DNA of 64,000 nucleotides, taken from positions 1-64,000 of IMG/VR virus record IMGVR_UViG_3300034523_000174; one strand, 5' to 3'. The DNA comes from a virus. A program made the translations under genes and the position numbers. Of the stretch, positions 1 through 7,708 are shown piece after piece. Below the pieces are notes generated by a model. It did not search any database. It had not been told where the DNA came from and saw only the letters and a list, made by a program, of their open reading frames with translations. The first letter of the stretch is position 1. Each line of letters begins with the position of its first letter.

Positions 1-2
1 CA

Positions 3-242
3 CAAACAACCAGTAGCCGCGAAATCAAGACGCGTGCCGAGCTGGACACGGTGGAGAACGGCCAGTGGATGGATGCTCAGCCCTATGGCCTGCCGTCGGG
101 TGATCAGCGCCTGATCGTCGACCTGCTGCCTTTCGATCCCGACGCACCGTATCGCTGTGAGCAGACGGTGGACATGTTTTCACCTAACCCGGTGAAGGCT
201 GGTATTGACCGCGACACCACTGGGGCGATAGGCCAGCCATGA
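3..242 (+). CDS. 5'-truncated hypothetical protein
   Basis: The frame is open from the left edge, so the true start probably lies outside the window. A GTG at 51 is possible but has no clear ribosome-binding site. The visible 79 residues are hydrophilic and include a run of acidic residues and prolines near LLPFDPDAPYRCE. I recognise no family. The stop overlaps the next start by four bases (ATGA), so the two genes are probably translationally coupled in one rightward operon. Confidence 0.6.
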   Translation, partial: QTTSSREIKTRAELDTVENGQWMDAQPYGLPSGDQRLIVDLLPFDPDAPYRCEQTVDMFSPNPVKAGIDRDTTGAIGQP

Positions 243-748
243 CTACGCCCGCCAATTGCGAATACAGCATGAGTACCGATGATGCGATGCTGATCGCCGG
301 TATGAGCCAATACGACCTTGAAGCGCGCAGAGACATGGTTGGCGCGGTGCTGGCAACGGATGGGGCTGGCCGTCTGGTGGAAATGCTGGCGCAGTTGATC
401 GGCATGGCCAACTCCGTCGCTGAAAACTGTGCCGCGATGAGCGACCAGGTGCTGATCGAAGAGTGTGGCGTCCATCCCGACCGATTCGACAGTGTAAATC
501 TGCCAACAATCATTGGGGCGTGTCAGGGCGTGCTGATCGCAAGCAAGTGCGATCCTGCTGGCGCGTGTCACGGGTGTGCGTACCGGCTGGGCTCCATTGC
601 CAATCAGTCGCCCATAGCGACGTGCGATGCCGAGTTTATGGCCCACGACCGCAAAGGGTTCATGTGTCACGCATACCAGGATGAGGACAAACCTACCAAG
701 GTGTGTGTAGGTCACGCCAAAGCGTTTAAGGCTGGCGCCTATGCGTAA
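239..748 (+). CDS. Hypothetical protein with cysteine-rich C-terminal half
   Basis: This 169-residue protein has an acidic, helical-looking first half (residues 20-90). The second half has spaced cysteines (CDPAGACHGCAYR, then single Cys near C, HRKGFMC and KVC) that could bind zinc or an iron-sulfur cluster. No enzyme motif is seen. It overlaps the gene before it by four bases and the gene after it by eight, as in a tightly packed phage early operon. Its function is unknown. It could be a host-takeover or DNA-binding accessory protein, but nothing in the sequence proves that. Confidence 0.7.
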   Translation: MTTPANCEYSMSTDDAMLIAGMSQYDLEARRDMVGAVLATDGAGRLVEMLAQLIGMANSVAENCAAMSDQVLIEECGVHPDRFDSVNLPTIIGACQGVLIASKCDPAGACHGCAYRLGSIANQSPIATCDAEFMAHDRKGFMCHAYQDEDKPTKVCVGHAKAFKAGAYA

Positions 749-1019
749 CGTTTACCGCTATGCCGACGGCGCCATGACGCTGGCGACCTATGAGGAAGCC
801 GAGAAGCTGGCCGGGTTCCGCCTGGATCGTCGCAAGCATTACATGATCGATGAGGGCGAGGTGCAGGAGAAGGGCTATTTCACCCTACGTTGCTCAGGCT
901 GCTGCTGTGGCTGCGAAATGGGCGGGTGTGGGTGTGGAAACGTTGGGTGTCGGGAGTGTGGCTATACCGGCCGGACGCGACATGTTGAGTGGGGGCCGGT
1001 TATGAGGCCGGCGGTGTGA
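741..1019 (+). CDS. Small cysteine-rich zinc-ribbon-like protein
   Basis: The protein has 92 residues. Residues 50-75 hold a dense cluster of cysteines (LRCSGCCCGCEMGGCGCG, then CRECGYTG). This resembles the CxxCxGxG repeats of DnaJ-type zinc ribbons, though it is more crowded. The first 45 residues look like a small alpha/beta domain. It starts inside the end of the upstream gene. Several other small Cys-rich proteins occur further along this element, so zinc-ribbon mini-proteins are a theme here. Its specific role is unknown. Confidence 0.7.
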   Translation: MRNVYRYADGAMTLATYEEAEKLAGFRLDRRKHYMIDEGEVQEKGYFTLRCSGCCCGCEMGGCGCGNVGCRECGYTGRTRHVEWGPVMRPAV

Positions 1020-1066
1020 CTCACTCAATTTATGCAAAGGGCGCCCAGGCTGGCGCCCGATAATCC

Positions 1067-1096
1067 ATGCAAACCCCCGGCAAAAGCGCGGGTAAT
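1067..1096 (+). repeat. Degenerate GCAAACC-hairpin element
   Basis: ATGCAAACCCCCGG followed by GCGCGGG forms a weak stem without a T-run. It has the same layout as the GCAAACC-led terminators elsewhere in the window (for example near 20496, 46627 and 52932), but is eroded. It lies in the leader of the methyltransferase gene. Confidence 0.35.
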
Positions 1097-1160
1097 CGTC
1101 TGGGAAAATTTGTTCATTCGGAGGCGTAAGGCCTCATGCGATGACAAAGGAAAATGCCCA

Positions 1161-2558
1161 ATGCTTGCCCGTGCTCCCTACCAGTTATTTCTAGGCAACT
1201 GCCTGGATACCCTGCGCAACCTTCCAGACAACTCTGTTGATAGCATCGTTACCGATCCGCCCTATGGGCTTACCAGCGGTAAGAAGGGCGGGAGCGGTAC
1301 CGCATCAGTAAACCTAAAAAGTCCACATGGCCGTTCGCGTATCGGTACAGGGAATGGCGCTGGCGGCTTCATGGGGTTGAAGTGGGATGGCGATGTTCCA
1401 TCCGTGGAGATATGGGCCGAGTGCCTGCGCGTGCTTAAGCCGGGCGGCCACCTGCTGGCGTTTGCCGGTACCCGCACCCAGCACCGCATGGCAGTACGCA
1501 TTGAAGATGCCGGCTTTGAGATTCGCGACATGATTGCGTGGGTCTATGGCTCAGGCTTCCCGAAGTCGATGGACGTGAGCAAGGCCATTGATAAGGCCGC
1601 CGGCGCCGCGCGAGAGCTTACCCGCCCCGGAGTAGATCGCCGTGAGGGTTATGGTGATGACTGGGATAAAGGCGACTCTTCAACCCGTCCTCGCTATGAC
1701 GAGCCCGCTACCGACACCGCCAAGCAGTGGGAAGGCTGGGGTACTGCGCTCAAGCCTGCCCTGGAGCCGATAACCGTGGCTCGCAAGCCATTTGCTTCTA
1801 CTGTGGCAGCCAACGTACTGGCGCATGGCACTGGGGCGCTCAATATTGGCGGCTGTCGGATTGAGGTGAGTGACGCGACCTACGCTCGAAATTGTTCTGG
1901 CGACCGTGGACACTCAGGAACAAGGGGTTCCGATCAGGAAGGGGCTACAAGCCTGCGTTCGGGTGGCGGTTCCGCTGCGGCTGGTCGCTGGCCTGCAAAC
2001 CTTATTCATGATGGTAGCGCTGAGGTAGTGGCGCAGTTCCCTACGTCTGATAGTGCTCGCGCCAATGGCAATCCCAATAACCCAAAGCGCGGCGAAAACC
2101 ACACGGCTACCAGTTACGGGAAAGGCAACGGAAAGGTCACGCATGATTTCCGTGATGCAGGCAGCGCGGCCAGGTTCTTCTACTGCCCTAAGACCAGTCG
2201 CAAGGATCGTAACGAGGGGCTGACAGATCCCGGTCCACAATTCACTCATGGCGCCACCCTGCGCCAGATTGAAAACACCGACGCCAAGAGCAATAACCAT
2301 CCTACGGTTAAGCCTACGGACCTGATGGCCTATTTGCTGCGCCTGGTGACGCCGCCGGGCGGTATCGCGCTCGATCCTTTCATGGGGTCGGGTAGCACTG
2401 GCAAGGCCGCTATGCGCGAAGGCTTTGAGTTCATTGGCTGCGAGCTGGACGAGGGTTATATGGCCATTGCGACAGCGCGTATCGCACATGAGCATTTGAA
2501 GCGGGTAGCGCAAGACAAGTCCCCCGAGAATGCTCAGTGCGAAATGGCCATGGTTTAA
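1161..2558 (+). CDS. DNA methyltransferase, beta-class N6-adenine/N4-cytosine type
   Basis: This enzyme transfers a methyl group from S-adenosylmethionine to an exocyclic amino group in DNA. The catalytic motif IV, TDPPYGL, is near residue 34. The SAM-binding motif LDPFMGSGSTG lies near the C-terminus, so the order is that of the beta class, with a long target-recognition region between them. I chose the ATG preceded by AAAGGAAAA rather than an in-frame ATG at 1032, because conserved sequence (YQLFLGNCLDTLRNLPDNS) begins right after it. No restriction endonuclease partner is seen, so it is an orphan enzyme. In phages these usually protect the viral DNA from host restriction. The target site cannot be read from the sequence. 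Confidence 0.93.
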   Translation: MLARAPYQLFLGNCLDTLRNLPDNSVDSIVTDPPYGLTSGKKGGSGTASVNLKSPHGRSRIGTGNGAGGFMGLKWDGDVPSVEIWAECLRVLKPGGHLLAFAGTRTQHRMAVRIEDAGFEIRDMIAWVYGSGFPKSMDVSKAIDKAAGAARELTRPGVDRREGYGDDWDKGDSSTRPRYDEPATDTAKQWEGWGTALKPALEPITVARKPFASTVAANVLAHGTGALNIGGCRIEVSDATYARNCSGDRGHSGTRGSDQEGATSLRSGGGSAAAGRWPANLIHDGSAEVVAQFPTSDSARANGNPNNPKRGENHTATSYGKGNGKVTHDFRDAGSAARFFYCPKTSRKDRNEGLTDPGPQFTHGATLRQIENTDAKSNNHPTVKPTDLMAYLLRLVTPPGGIALDPFMGSGSTGKAAMREGFEFIGCELDEGYMAIATARIAHEHLKRVAQDKSPENAQCEMAMV

Positions 2559-2563
2559 CTGGC

Positions 2564-3112
2564 ATGTCGAAGCGCTGGATAAGCGAAGAGCAGTTGAAAC
2601 AGCTCCCCCCGGCGATGACCAAGCGGGCGCTGAGCGCCGTGCCGTCTGGTGTTCCGGGCGCGGTGGCGGCAAAGAAAGCCCCGGCCAAGGCCGCGAGCAA
2701 TGCCGCCCAGGTACCGCCGCCGGTGGTGGTGCCTACTGCGTCACGGCCGAGCGCGAAAGAGCGCATGCAGGCCAAGGGGCGCTTGCCGAAGGGCGTAATG
2801 AACGCCACCGAAACCCGGTACGCGGCGCACCTGGACGAGTTGAAGCTGGCCGGGGATGTCGTGTGGTGGCGTTTCGAACCGGTGAGGCTGCTACTGGCCA
2901 AGCTCACCACGCTGACGCCTGATTTCATGGTGCAGTTGGCTGACGGTACGGTTGAGCTGCACGACGTGAAGGGGGCGAAAGCCATCTATGAGGATGATGC
3001 CAAGGTCAAAATGAAGGTGGCCGCCAAGGAATACCCGTTTGTGTTCCGCGTGGTGTTTCCCAAGGCCAAGAAGGATGGAGGTGGTTGGATCATTGAAGAG
3101 GTTGGCGCTTGA
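2564..3112 (+). CDS. DUF1064-like PD-(D/E)XK nuclease-fold protein
   Basis: The first 75 residues are Ala/Pro/Lys-rich and probably disordered. The remaining ~105 residues resemble the DUF1064 family of small phage nuclease-like proteins: NATETRYAAHL, then TPDFMV, then VELHDVKG, then KEYPFVFRVV. The Asp of TPDF and the E-x-H-D-V-K stretch match the acidic and lysine positions of the PD-(D/E)XK fold. I prefer the ATG at 2564 over a GTG at 2537 inside the upstream gene. It follows the methyltransferase by five bases. It may act in recombination or branch processing; activity is inferred from fold only. Confidence 0.75.
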   Translation: MSKRWISEEQLKQLPPAMTKRALSAVPSGVPGAVAAKKAPAKAASNAAQVPPPVVVPTASRPSAKERMQAKGRLPKGVMNATETRYAAHLDELKLAGDVVWWRFEPVRLLLAKLTTLTPDFMVQLADGTVELHDVKGAKAIYEDDAKVKMKVAAKEYPFVFRVVFPKAKKDGGGWIIEEVGA

Positions 3113-3387
3113 GCGAGCCACTGCCGGCGGTGGTGGTGAACGCCCATGAAAGGTACGTTAGCCATATCATGTTTTGTGCAGATTGTTATGCACCGAAAAA
3201 GCGCCATTGTCTTACAGGGTTGAGCCTTCGAATCGAGTACGACGCTCAGTTTTTGATGACAATTAGCGATCTTCGCTGGCGCCGAACTCTGTTATTGCGT
3301 GAAGGCGATCAGAACCCGGCAAACGCAGACGGGCTCAAGGCTCGCGTGATTGAGCTGTACAACGAAGGTTTAGAAAAAGCGCAATAG
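3109..3387 (+). CDS. Hypothetical protein (TTG start)
   Basis: The protein has 92 residues and starts with TTG overlapping the stop of the nuclease-like gene (TTGA), so it is probably coupled to it. It has a Cys pair plus a third Cys (FCADCYAPKKRHC, residues 21-33) that could hold a metal, and a helical C-terminus ending in IELYNEGLEKAQ. I recognise no family. It is the last gene before the repressor promoter region. Confidence 0.55.
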   Translation: MSEPLPAVVVNAHERYVSHIMFCADCYAPKKRHCLTGLSLRIEYDAQFLMTISDLRWRRTLLLREGDQNPANADGLKARVIELYNEGLEKAQ

Positions 3388-3429
3388 GTTGTCAATTTCG
3401 CCACGTCCACAGCGAAATGCTTGCGCCTT

Positions 3430-3454
3430 TTTGGCTTGCCAAATGTATAGGGAT
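3430..3454 (+). promoter_or_regulatory. Palindrome plus ATGTATAGGGAT element upstream of the repressor gene
   Basis: A perfect palindrome TTTGGC-TT-GCCAAA (3430-3443) runs directly into the 12-mer ATGTATAGGGAT (3443-3454), 45 bp before the start of the HTH gene. The same 12-mer recurs at 12048, 62385 (minus strand) and 63004. The arrangement suggests an operator abutting a -10-like TATAGG. No good sigma-70 -35 is seen at the usual distance. Confidence 0.6.
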
Positions 3455-3499
3455 ACTTTCTAATCGCCGCGTTGAGACGTGCCGGGGAGGGTGCTTTAG

Positions 3500-4252
3500 A
3501 TGGTCGGGGATAAAACAACCGCTGCGAATGCGACAGAGGCAGAAGGGGCGTCGGGCGATATCCGAAGCGCTGAGCTTTCGTTGTTTAGCGAGTCGGAAGA
3601 CTTGGGGGTTGGCGCTGGCTCAAATGAGCGCCGACGTGCCGAGGAAACCCGCCTAATGGGCATCGTCGGACGGAAGCTGCGCCGGGCACGCAAAGCGGCC
3701 GGATTGAGTGAGAGCGCTGCCGGTTTGGCGCTGGCTCAGGAAGGCGTGACGATGATCAGCCTTTACGAGAACGGTCACCGACTGCCGAGCTTGGCAAACC
3801 TGCGCCTGCTGGCTCAATTGTACGGCGTGACGACTGATTACCTCCTTGATATGCACGACGACATTCTGGCCGAGCCAGAAGAGGGCAATCAGGCTGTACT
3901 CAGGGGCATTATCAGTGCCTCCCTAATGGGCCAGTTCGGCCAGTTCGTAGATGGGATTTCACGCCGCAACGCCATCATGATCGAGGCTCTAAGCCTGGAT
4001 CGCGCTCTGCTGTCCAACCTGGCCGGTGTCGCCACGGATCTGGTCAGCGCTCTAAACGTCGTCAAAACCCACGCCCCCGAGTTCGAAGAGATTCGCGGTG
4101 GTGCAAAGCTCGTCCGTTTGGTGGGCGAACTGCATGGGAGTATGTCCGAACAGATACGCCGCCGAGCGCGAGAGGAAGCAATGGCCGACTACGAGCCGTT
4201 CTGTCCCGCGCCGGAGCAGATTGCAAAGCAGGTGCAACAGCTTTTGTTTTGA
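3500..4252 (+). CDS. XRE-family HTH regulator (repressor-like)
   Basis: The 250 residues begin with an acidic ~50-residue extension. A classic HTH_3 domain follows (about 53-110): LRRARKAAGLSESAAGLAL, then TMISLYENGHRLPSLANL and LYGVTTDYLL. The C-terminal ~140 residues are helical and may serve for oligomerisation; no LexA-type Ser/Lys peptidase motif is seen. A palindrome plus the shared ATGTATAGGGAT element lies just upstream, which suggests autoregulation. It could be the lysogeny or plasmid-state repressor, but an accessory regulator is equally possible. A terminator follows. Confidence 0.85.
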   Translation: MVGDKTTAANATEAEGASGDIRSAELSLFSESEDLGVGAGSNERRRAEETRLMGIVGRKLRRARKAAGLSESAAGLALAQEGVTMISLYENGHRLPSLANLRLLAQLYGVTTDYLLDMHDDILAEPEEGNQAVLRGIISASLMGQFGQFVDGISRRNAIMIEALSLDRALLSNLAGVATDLVSALNVVKTHAPEFEEIRGGAKLVRLVGELHGSMSEQIRRRAREEAMADYEPFCPAPEQIAKQVQQLLF

Positions 4253-4269
4253 TTTGTGCTGCTGGAGAG

Positions 4270-4300
4270 GAAGGCGCGTATAGCCGTCGTGGCGCCTTTT
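4270..4300 (+). terminator. Terminator after the HTH regulator
   Basis: AAGGCGC and GGCGCCTTTT form a stem with a ~13-base loop and a short T-run, 18 bases after the stop codon. Confidence 0.6.
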
Positions 4301-4333
4301 GGAGTGAACCAGTTAGTCAACGGCGGTCGCAGC

Positions 4334-4374
4334 ACCCCGCGCTCCCTGCCACCTCCGGCAGGTCGCGGGTTTTT
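4334..4374 (+). terminator. Strong two-tier hairpin terminator
   Basis: An outer CCCGCG/CGCGGG stem encloses an inner CCTGCC/GGCAGG stem, followed by TTTTT. It would stop any read-through from the regulator gene. Confidence 0.7.
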
Positions 4375-4873
4375 ACAGGGTTACGCATAACCGGAGCGCT
4401 TTGGATTAGAGCGCTGCGGTATGCAGTAGGCCGAAAGGCGGCAAGCATGGCCAGGGCGTTCCTCCTGGTTGTAGTGGCGCCAGTAATGCGGGTTGACCAT
4501 GCGCCTAAGCGCGTTACCTGCTGCATTTCAAATTAGCGCCCTGTGCGCGGATAGCTTGGCCTCCTTAAGGGGCTGATTCAAAGCGTGATGCGGTCGCTCG
4601 TTGTGGTGGTCTGGTGGGATGTCTCTACCAGGCTAAGGCGCTCTTAGACAGTGCGCTGCAACACCCCAGCATGGATAACCGACAGGAGAAAGGTTTACTG
4701 CCTTTGCGGCGCCGGTCAGTAGCGTTCCGTTGACTGATAGTGGTGGGGGTCAGTACCAGGACCAACGCCCACAAGAGTAGCCCGCCCTGCGGGCTATTTT
4801 TTTACCGTGAGGCGCAAGAAGTTGGCCGCGTTGCCACGGTTGATAGCGAACTTATTACGCATGAGGTGTTGGG
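4375..4873 (+). other. Gene-free 500-bp region before the small terminase gene
   Basis: No convincing protein gene is seen; the open frames lack ribosome-binding sites and family resemblance. The stretch is bounded by a strong terminator at 4334-4374 and contains another at 4778-4803, so something between them may be transcribed separately. It shows several short inverted repeats but no tRNA cloverleaf I could complete. A pac-type packaging site or a structured RNA are the two obvious possibilities, given its place just upstream of the small terminase subunit. Confidence 0.4.
4778..4803 (+). terminator. Rho-independent terminator upstream of terS
   Basis: TAGCCCGC-CCT-GCGGGCTA followed by seven T residues. 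It ends a transcript in which no protein gene was recognised. Confidence 0.8.
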
Positions 4874-5947
4874 ATGCCGCGCAAGCCAGATACTGAAAAA
4901 CCAGCCGTGTCGGGGGATGATTTATCCCCGTCCTCGGCTAACGCGCGCGCTCGTAAACCTGCAAAACCGCGTGCGGTTAATGTTAACAAGGCCGTGCCGA
5001 GCAAAAAACCGGCCAAAAAGCCTGTAAAAAAAGCCGCCAAAGCCCCTGCAAAACCGGTCACGCCGAAGAAGGCGAACCGGCACGGTGGCTGTGGAACGAC
5101 AAAGATAGAGAACCCAGTGAAGCTAACGCTGAAAGAGCGTAAAGCCATGGAAATGGCGGCTTTCCAGGGGCTTGATGCCAGGCAGGCGAAGTTCGTCGAC
5201 CTGTGGTTGGTGACGTATGACCAGCGCCAGTCTTACCGTGACGCCGGGTTCAAGTGCGCCAACGATAACGCAGCCTCAGCAGCGGCCAGTCGTCTGTTAA
5301 GTAAGGTTAAGTCACACCCATATACGCTGGCTCGCCAAGTCGAGCTGTTTGCCCGCACGGCAGATGTTCAAAACCAGCTCATAGCGACCTATCACGCGGC
5401 GTCGTTTGCCGATCCGCGCGAGCTGGTTGAGTACGTGCGCCGGTGTTGCCGCTACTGCTACGGCATCGACCATAAGTTCCAGCTGCGCCCCAGTGAAATG
5501 GAACGGCGCCGGGCGCAGTACGAAATGGATAAAGCCGCCGCCGAGGAAGAGAACAAGACCATTGGCGAGTTCGATGAGCTTGGCGGTGTGGGCTACGACG
5601 GCAAGAAGCCTCCCCACTCCGATTGCCCTGAGTGCGACGGTGAAGGCGAAGGCCGCGCGCTATTCAAAGACACTAGCAATCTGTCTCCTGCTGCCCTGGC
5701 GCTCTATGAGGGTGTGAAGGAGGGCAAGGACGGTACCGAGCTTAAAGTGGCCAGCCAGAAAGGCTATCGCGACGGTTTGGCAAGGTTGTTCAACATGAAC
5801 GTGGAGCCGGCTGTAGTGGTGAATCAGGGGGTCACGGAAGAGAGGCTTGAGGAAATCCTGGCCATCGCTGAGGCGAACACTCAGAAAAATCGCGAGGCTA
5901 TGGCCGCACGAATGGAAGAGCTGGCCAAGATAGGAATCGTCAATTGA
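4874..5947 (+). CDS. terS: Terminase small subunit
   Basis: This protein probably recognises the packaging site and loads the large terminase. Residues 1-75 form a long Lys/Ala/Pro-rich basic tail (for example KKPAKKPVKKAAKAPAKP). The core from about 85 on (LDARQAKFVDLWLVTYDQRQ...YRDAGF) matches the Terminase_2 HTH domain of small subunits. A CRRCCRYCYG-type Cys motif near residue 188 and CPECDGEG near 254 are typical of larger members of this family. The C-terminus is helical. The length (357) is long for the family because of the basic tail and metal-binding inserts. The terL gene lies 2.4 kb downstream. Confidence 0.85.
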   Translation: MPRKPDTEKPAVSGDDLSPSSANARARKPAKPRAVNVNKAVPSKKPAKKPVKKAAKAPAKPVTPKKANRHGGCGTTKIENPVKLTLKERKAMEMAAFQGLDARQAKFVDLWLVTYDQRQSYRDAGFKCANDNAASAAASRLLSKVKSHPYTLARQVELFARTADVQNQLIATYHAASFADPRELVEYVRRCCRYCYGIDHKFQLRPSEMERRRAQYEMDKAAAEEENKTIGEFDELGGVGYDGKKPPHSDCPECDGEGEGRALFKDTSNLSPAALALYEGVKEGKDGTELKVASQKGYRDGLARLFNMNVEPAVVVNQGVTEERLEEILAIAEANTQKNREAMAARMEELAKIGIVN

Positions 5948-6225
5948 AACCGGCCGGGCCAACCGCTTCACAGGTTATGCAAGCACGCCGCACTACTGGC
6001 CTGAGTCAGCGCGCAAGCGCGGCGCTGATTCATGTCAGCCGGAGAGCCTGGCAGACCTACGAAGACGGCACAGTGACGATGAAACTCGGCTTGTGGGAGC
6101 TGTACCAGTTCAAGACCGGACAAATTTGGGGAAGTCTGCCGCCCTTGAAGGGTGGGAAACAGGCTACATCGCGCCAGGGTAGGCCAGAAAACTTAACGCC
6201 ATTCAAGGCAAAGTCACAGGAGTAG
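5944..6225 (+). CDS. Small HTH protein (TTG start)
   Basis: The first ~60 of 93 residues look like a Cro/CI-type HTH: SQVMQARRTTGLSQRASAAL, then VSRRAWQTYEDG. A basic tail follows. The TTG start overlaps the TGA of terS (TTGA), so it is probably coupled to it. It may regulate late genes or assist at the packaging site. I cannot tell which. Confidence 0.7.
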   Translation: MKPAGPTASQVMQARRTTGLSQRASAALIHVSRRAWQTYEDGTVTMKLGLWELYQFKTGQIWGSLPPLKGGKQATSRQGRPENLTPFKAKSQE

Positions 6226-6231
6226 GAATAC

Positions 6232-6867
6232 ATGCAGCAAGCACAACAATCTATCGCTGTTGAGCGTCGTTCCCCGGTTGCGGCACTAGGCGCCCCCATC
6301 GTGAACGATACCGGTCTGTTGAATGCCGAGCAGATCCCGGCCTTTCGCGCGTACCTGGTGGAAAGCGGCCTGCAAGTCCGTGATTCGGGCGCGGGTCAGT
6401 TCTTTCATGTCCGCTTGCCCGAGCTGGCGCGCTGGCTGCCGATTGAGCGTGGTCGTGCTGGTGCGCCGGTAACGCCGGATGTGCTGCGCCCATTTATTGC
6501 CAGTTTCCTCAAGTTGCCGTTGGCCACCGCTATTGGCGAAGTTCGGGCCGCCCGTCATGCGGCTGAGCGCAATGTGGCTCGTGCGGCGCTTGCACAGCCT
6601 GTTGTTGTCGAGGTCGCTACCGATCCTATGACACAGTTTCAGGAGCAAGCCACGGCGCCCGCTGGTGCCGCGATGGATTGCCTTGATCCGGTCGAACGCA
6701 AGACGCCGGCACCGCTGTCGCGCTACCTCAGCGATCTGCGCGACGACCTGGCCCTGCATGCGCCTGTCCGCTGGGATCCGGAACTGAGTGCTGAGGCGAA
6801 CGCTATTCGCCGCTGGGAATACGCGGACGTGATGCTGGCCACACGCACCACCAAGGCCGGGGATTAA
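6232..6867 (+). CDS. Hypothetical protein between the terminase genes
   Basis: The protein has 211 residues and a good ribosome-binding site (CACAGGAGTAG). Residues 20-75 (NAEQIPAFRAYLVESGLQV...FFHVRLPELARWLPIERG) look like a compact alpha/beta domain. The middle is Ala-rich and the C-terminus is helical (PLSRYLSDLRDDLALH). I recognise no family. It lies within a run of small genes between terS and terL. Confidence 0.7.
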   Translation: MQQAQQSIAVERRSPVAALGAPIVNDTGLLNAEQIPAFRAYLVESGLQVRDSGAGQFFHVRLPELARWLPIERGRAGAPVTPDVLRPFIASFLKLPLATAIGEVRAARHAAERNVARAALAQPVVVEVATDPMTQFQEQATAPAGAAMDCLDPVERKTPAPLSRYLSDLRDDLALHAPVRWDPELSAEANAIRRWEYADVMLATRTTKAGD

Positions 6868-6886
6868 CCGGGAGAGTACAAACCCT

Positions 6887-7057
6887 ATGGTTTGCCGTTA
6901 TTGCGACGGGGATCGGGTTGTGTGGCGCAAAGGCGCGCACGGCCCCTTCACCCTCTGCCAGGACTGCAAACGTCGGAACTGTGAGCGGGGCACAAGCGCC
7001 CTGCCTCACGGGCACCACGAATGCGTCCGCGCCCAACTTCAACTGAAAATGCTGTGA
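6887..7057 (+). CDS. 56-residue zinc-ribbon mini-protein
   Basis: A short gene starts at ATG 6887. It has CRYCDGD at residues 3-9 and CQDCKRRNC around residues 24-32, then a His/Cys-rich end (LPHGHHEC). The two CxxC knuckles about 20 residues apart are a typical zinc ribbon. It sits snugly between its neighbours (19 and 7 bases), which supports it as real. Its function is unknown. Confidence 0.65.
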   Translation: MVCRYCDGDRVVWRKGAHGPFTLCQDCKRRNCERGTSALPHGHHECVRAQLQLKML

Positions 7058-7064
7058 GTCACAT

Positions 7065-7520
7065 ATGAGCCAGCCACAGAAAGCCCCAGCCCCCACCGAT
7101 TTGAAACGCTCAGCGCGCCTGATGCGGTTGAAGCACGCCAACGCGGTGTTGGTGGAGATATCGAAGGTCGGAAACCACACATGGGCGAACGAAGCGGGGG
7201 ATGTGTGCCGCCTGCGCCTCACCGTTGACGGTCGCGTGCATTTCCGCGACCACGACCCGGAAACGCCGACCATCGACCTGCACAGCACCGCCAAGGGCGC
7301 TAATGGCTTCTGGCTGGGGTTTCCCTATAAGGGCTCCGAGGCGTTGGTGCTGCGCGGCCTGCGTGACTACGTTGCGCACGGGACCAAGATTCACCGCACG
7401 TTGCTGGTGCCGCTGGTAAACGGCCGCCTGGCGCGTGGGTACACGGATGCTGATGTGGCGCTGATCGAGGATCGGTTGAAGTTCGTGCCGATCTTTGTTG
7501 AGCCGGATGTGCGCCGGTGA
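7065..7520 (+). CDS. Hypothetical protein
   Basis: The protein has 151 residues and a basic N-terminus (DLKRSARLMRLKHANAVL). A beta-rich middle follows (VCRLRLTVDGRVHFRDHD), then a region with GFPYKGSEALVLRGLRDYV. I recognise no family. It overlaps the next gene by four bases (GTGA). Confidence 0.65.
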   Translation: MSQPQKAPAPTDLKRSARLMRLKHANAVLVEISKVGNHTWANEAGDVCRLRLTVDGRVHFRDHDPETPTIDLHSTAKGANGFWLGFPYKGSEALVLRGLRDYVAHGTKIHRTLLVPLVNGRLARGYTDADVALIEDRLKFVPIFVEPDVRR

Positions 7521-7708
7521 GGCCACTGATAGTGGTGAATCGCGGCACTGGCGAGCGCTTGCTGGTCGAATTGGAAATTGGTTCGCTGCTTTGGCTGCGC
7601 AGTGAGAGCGGCGACATTGAGCAGGCCAGCCGTGAGCACCTGCCAGCCGAACGATGGGCATTTATGGAAGCTGGGGGTACGCATGTCGATCTTTCTGAAT
7701 CGCGCTGA
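7517..7708 (+). CDS. Small hypothetical protein (GTG start)
   Basis: The 63 residues start with GTG overlapping the previous stop. It is short, acidic and probably beta-rich at its start (PLIVVNRGTGERLLVELEIG). The downstream gene starts inside its 3' end. I recognise no family. The coupled overlaps on both sides support translation. Confidence 0.5.
   Translation: MRPLIVVNRGTGERLLVELEIGSLLWLRSESGDIEQASREHLPAERWAFMEAGGTHVDLSESR

Noticed and set aside
4249-4536. 95-codon open frame after the HTH regulator
   Set aside because: It crosses two strong terminators, and has no ribosome-binding site and no recognisable features.
4540-4640. tRNA-like stretch near 4550
   Set aside because: GCGGATAG and TTCAAA look suggestive, but no acceptor, anticodon and T arms could be paired together.
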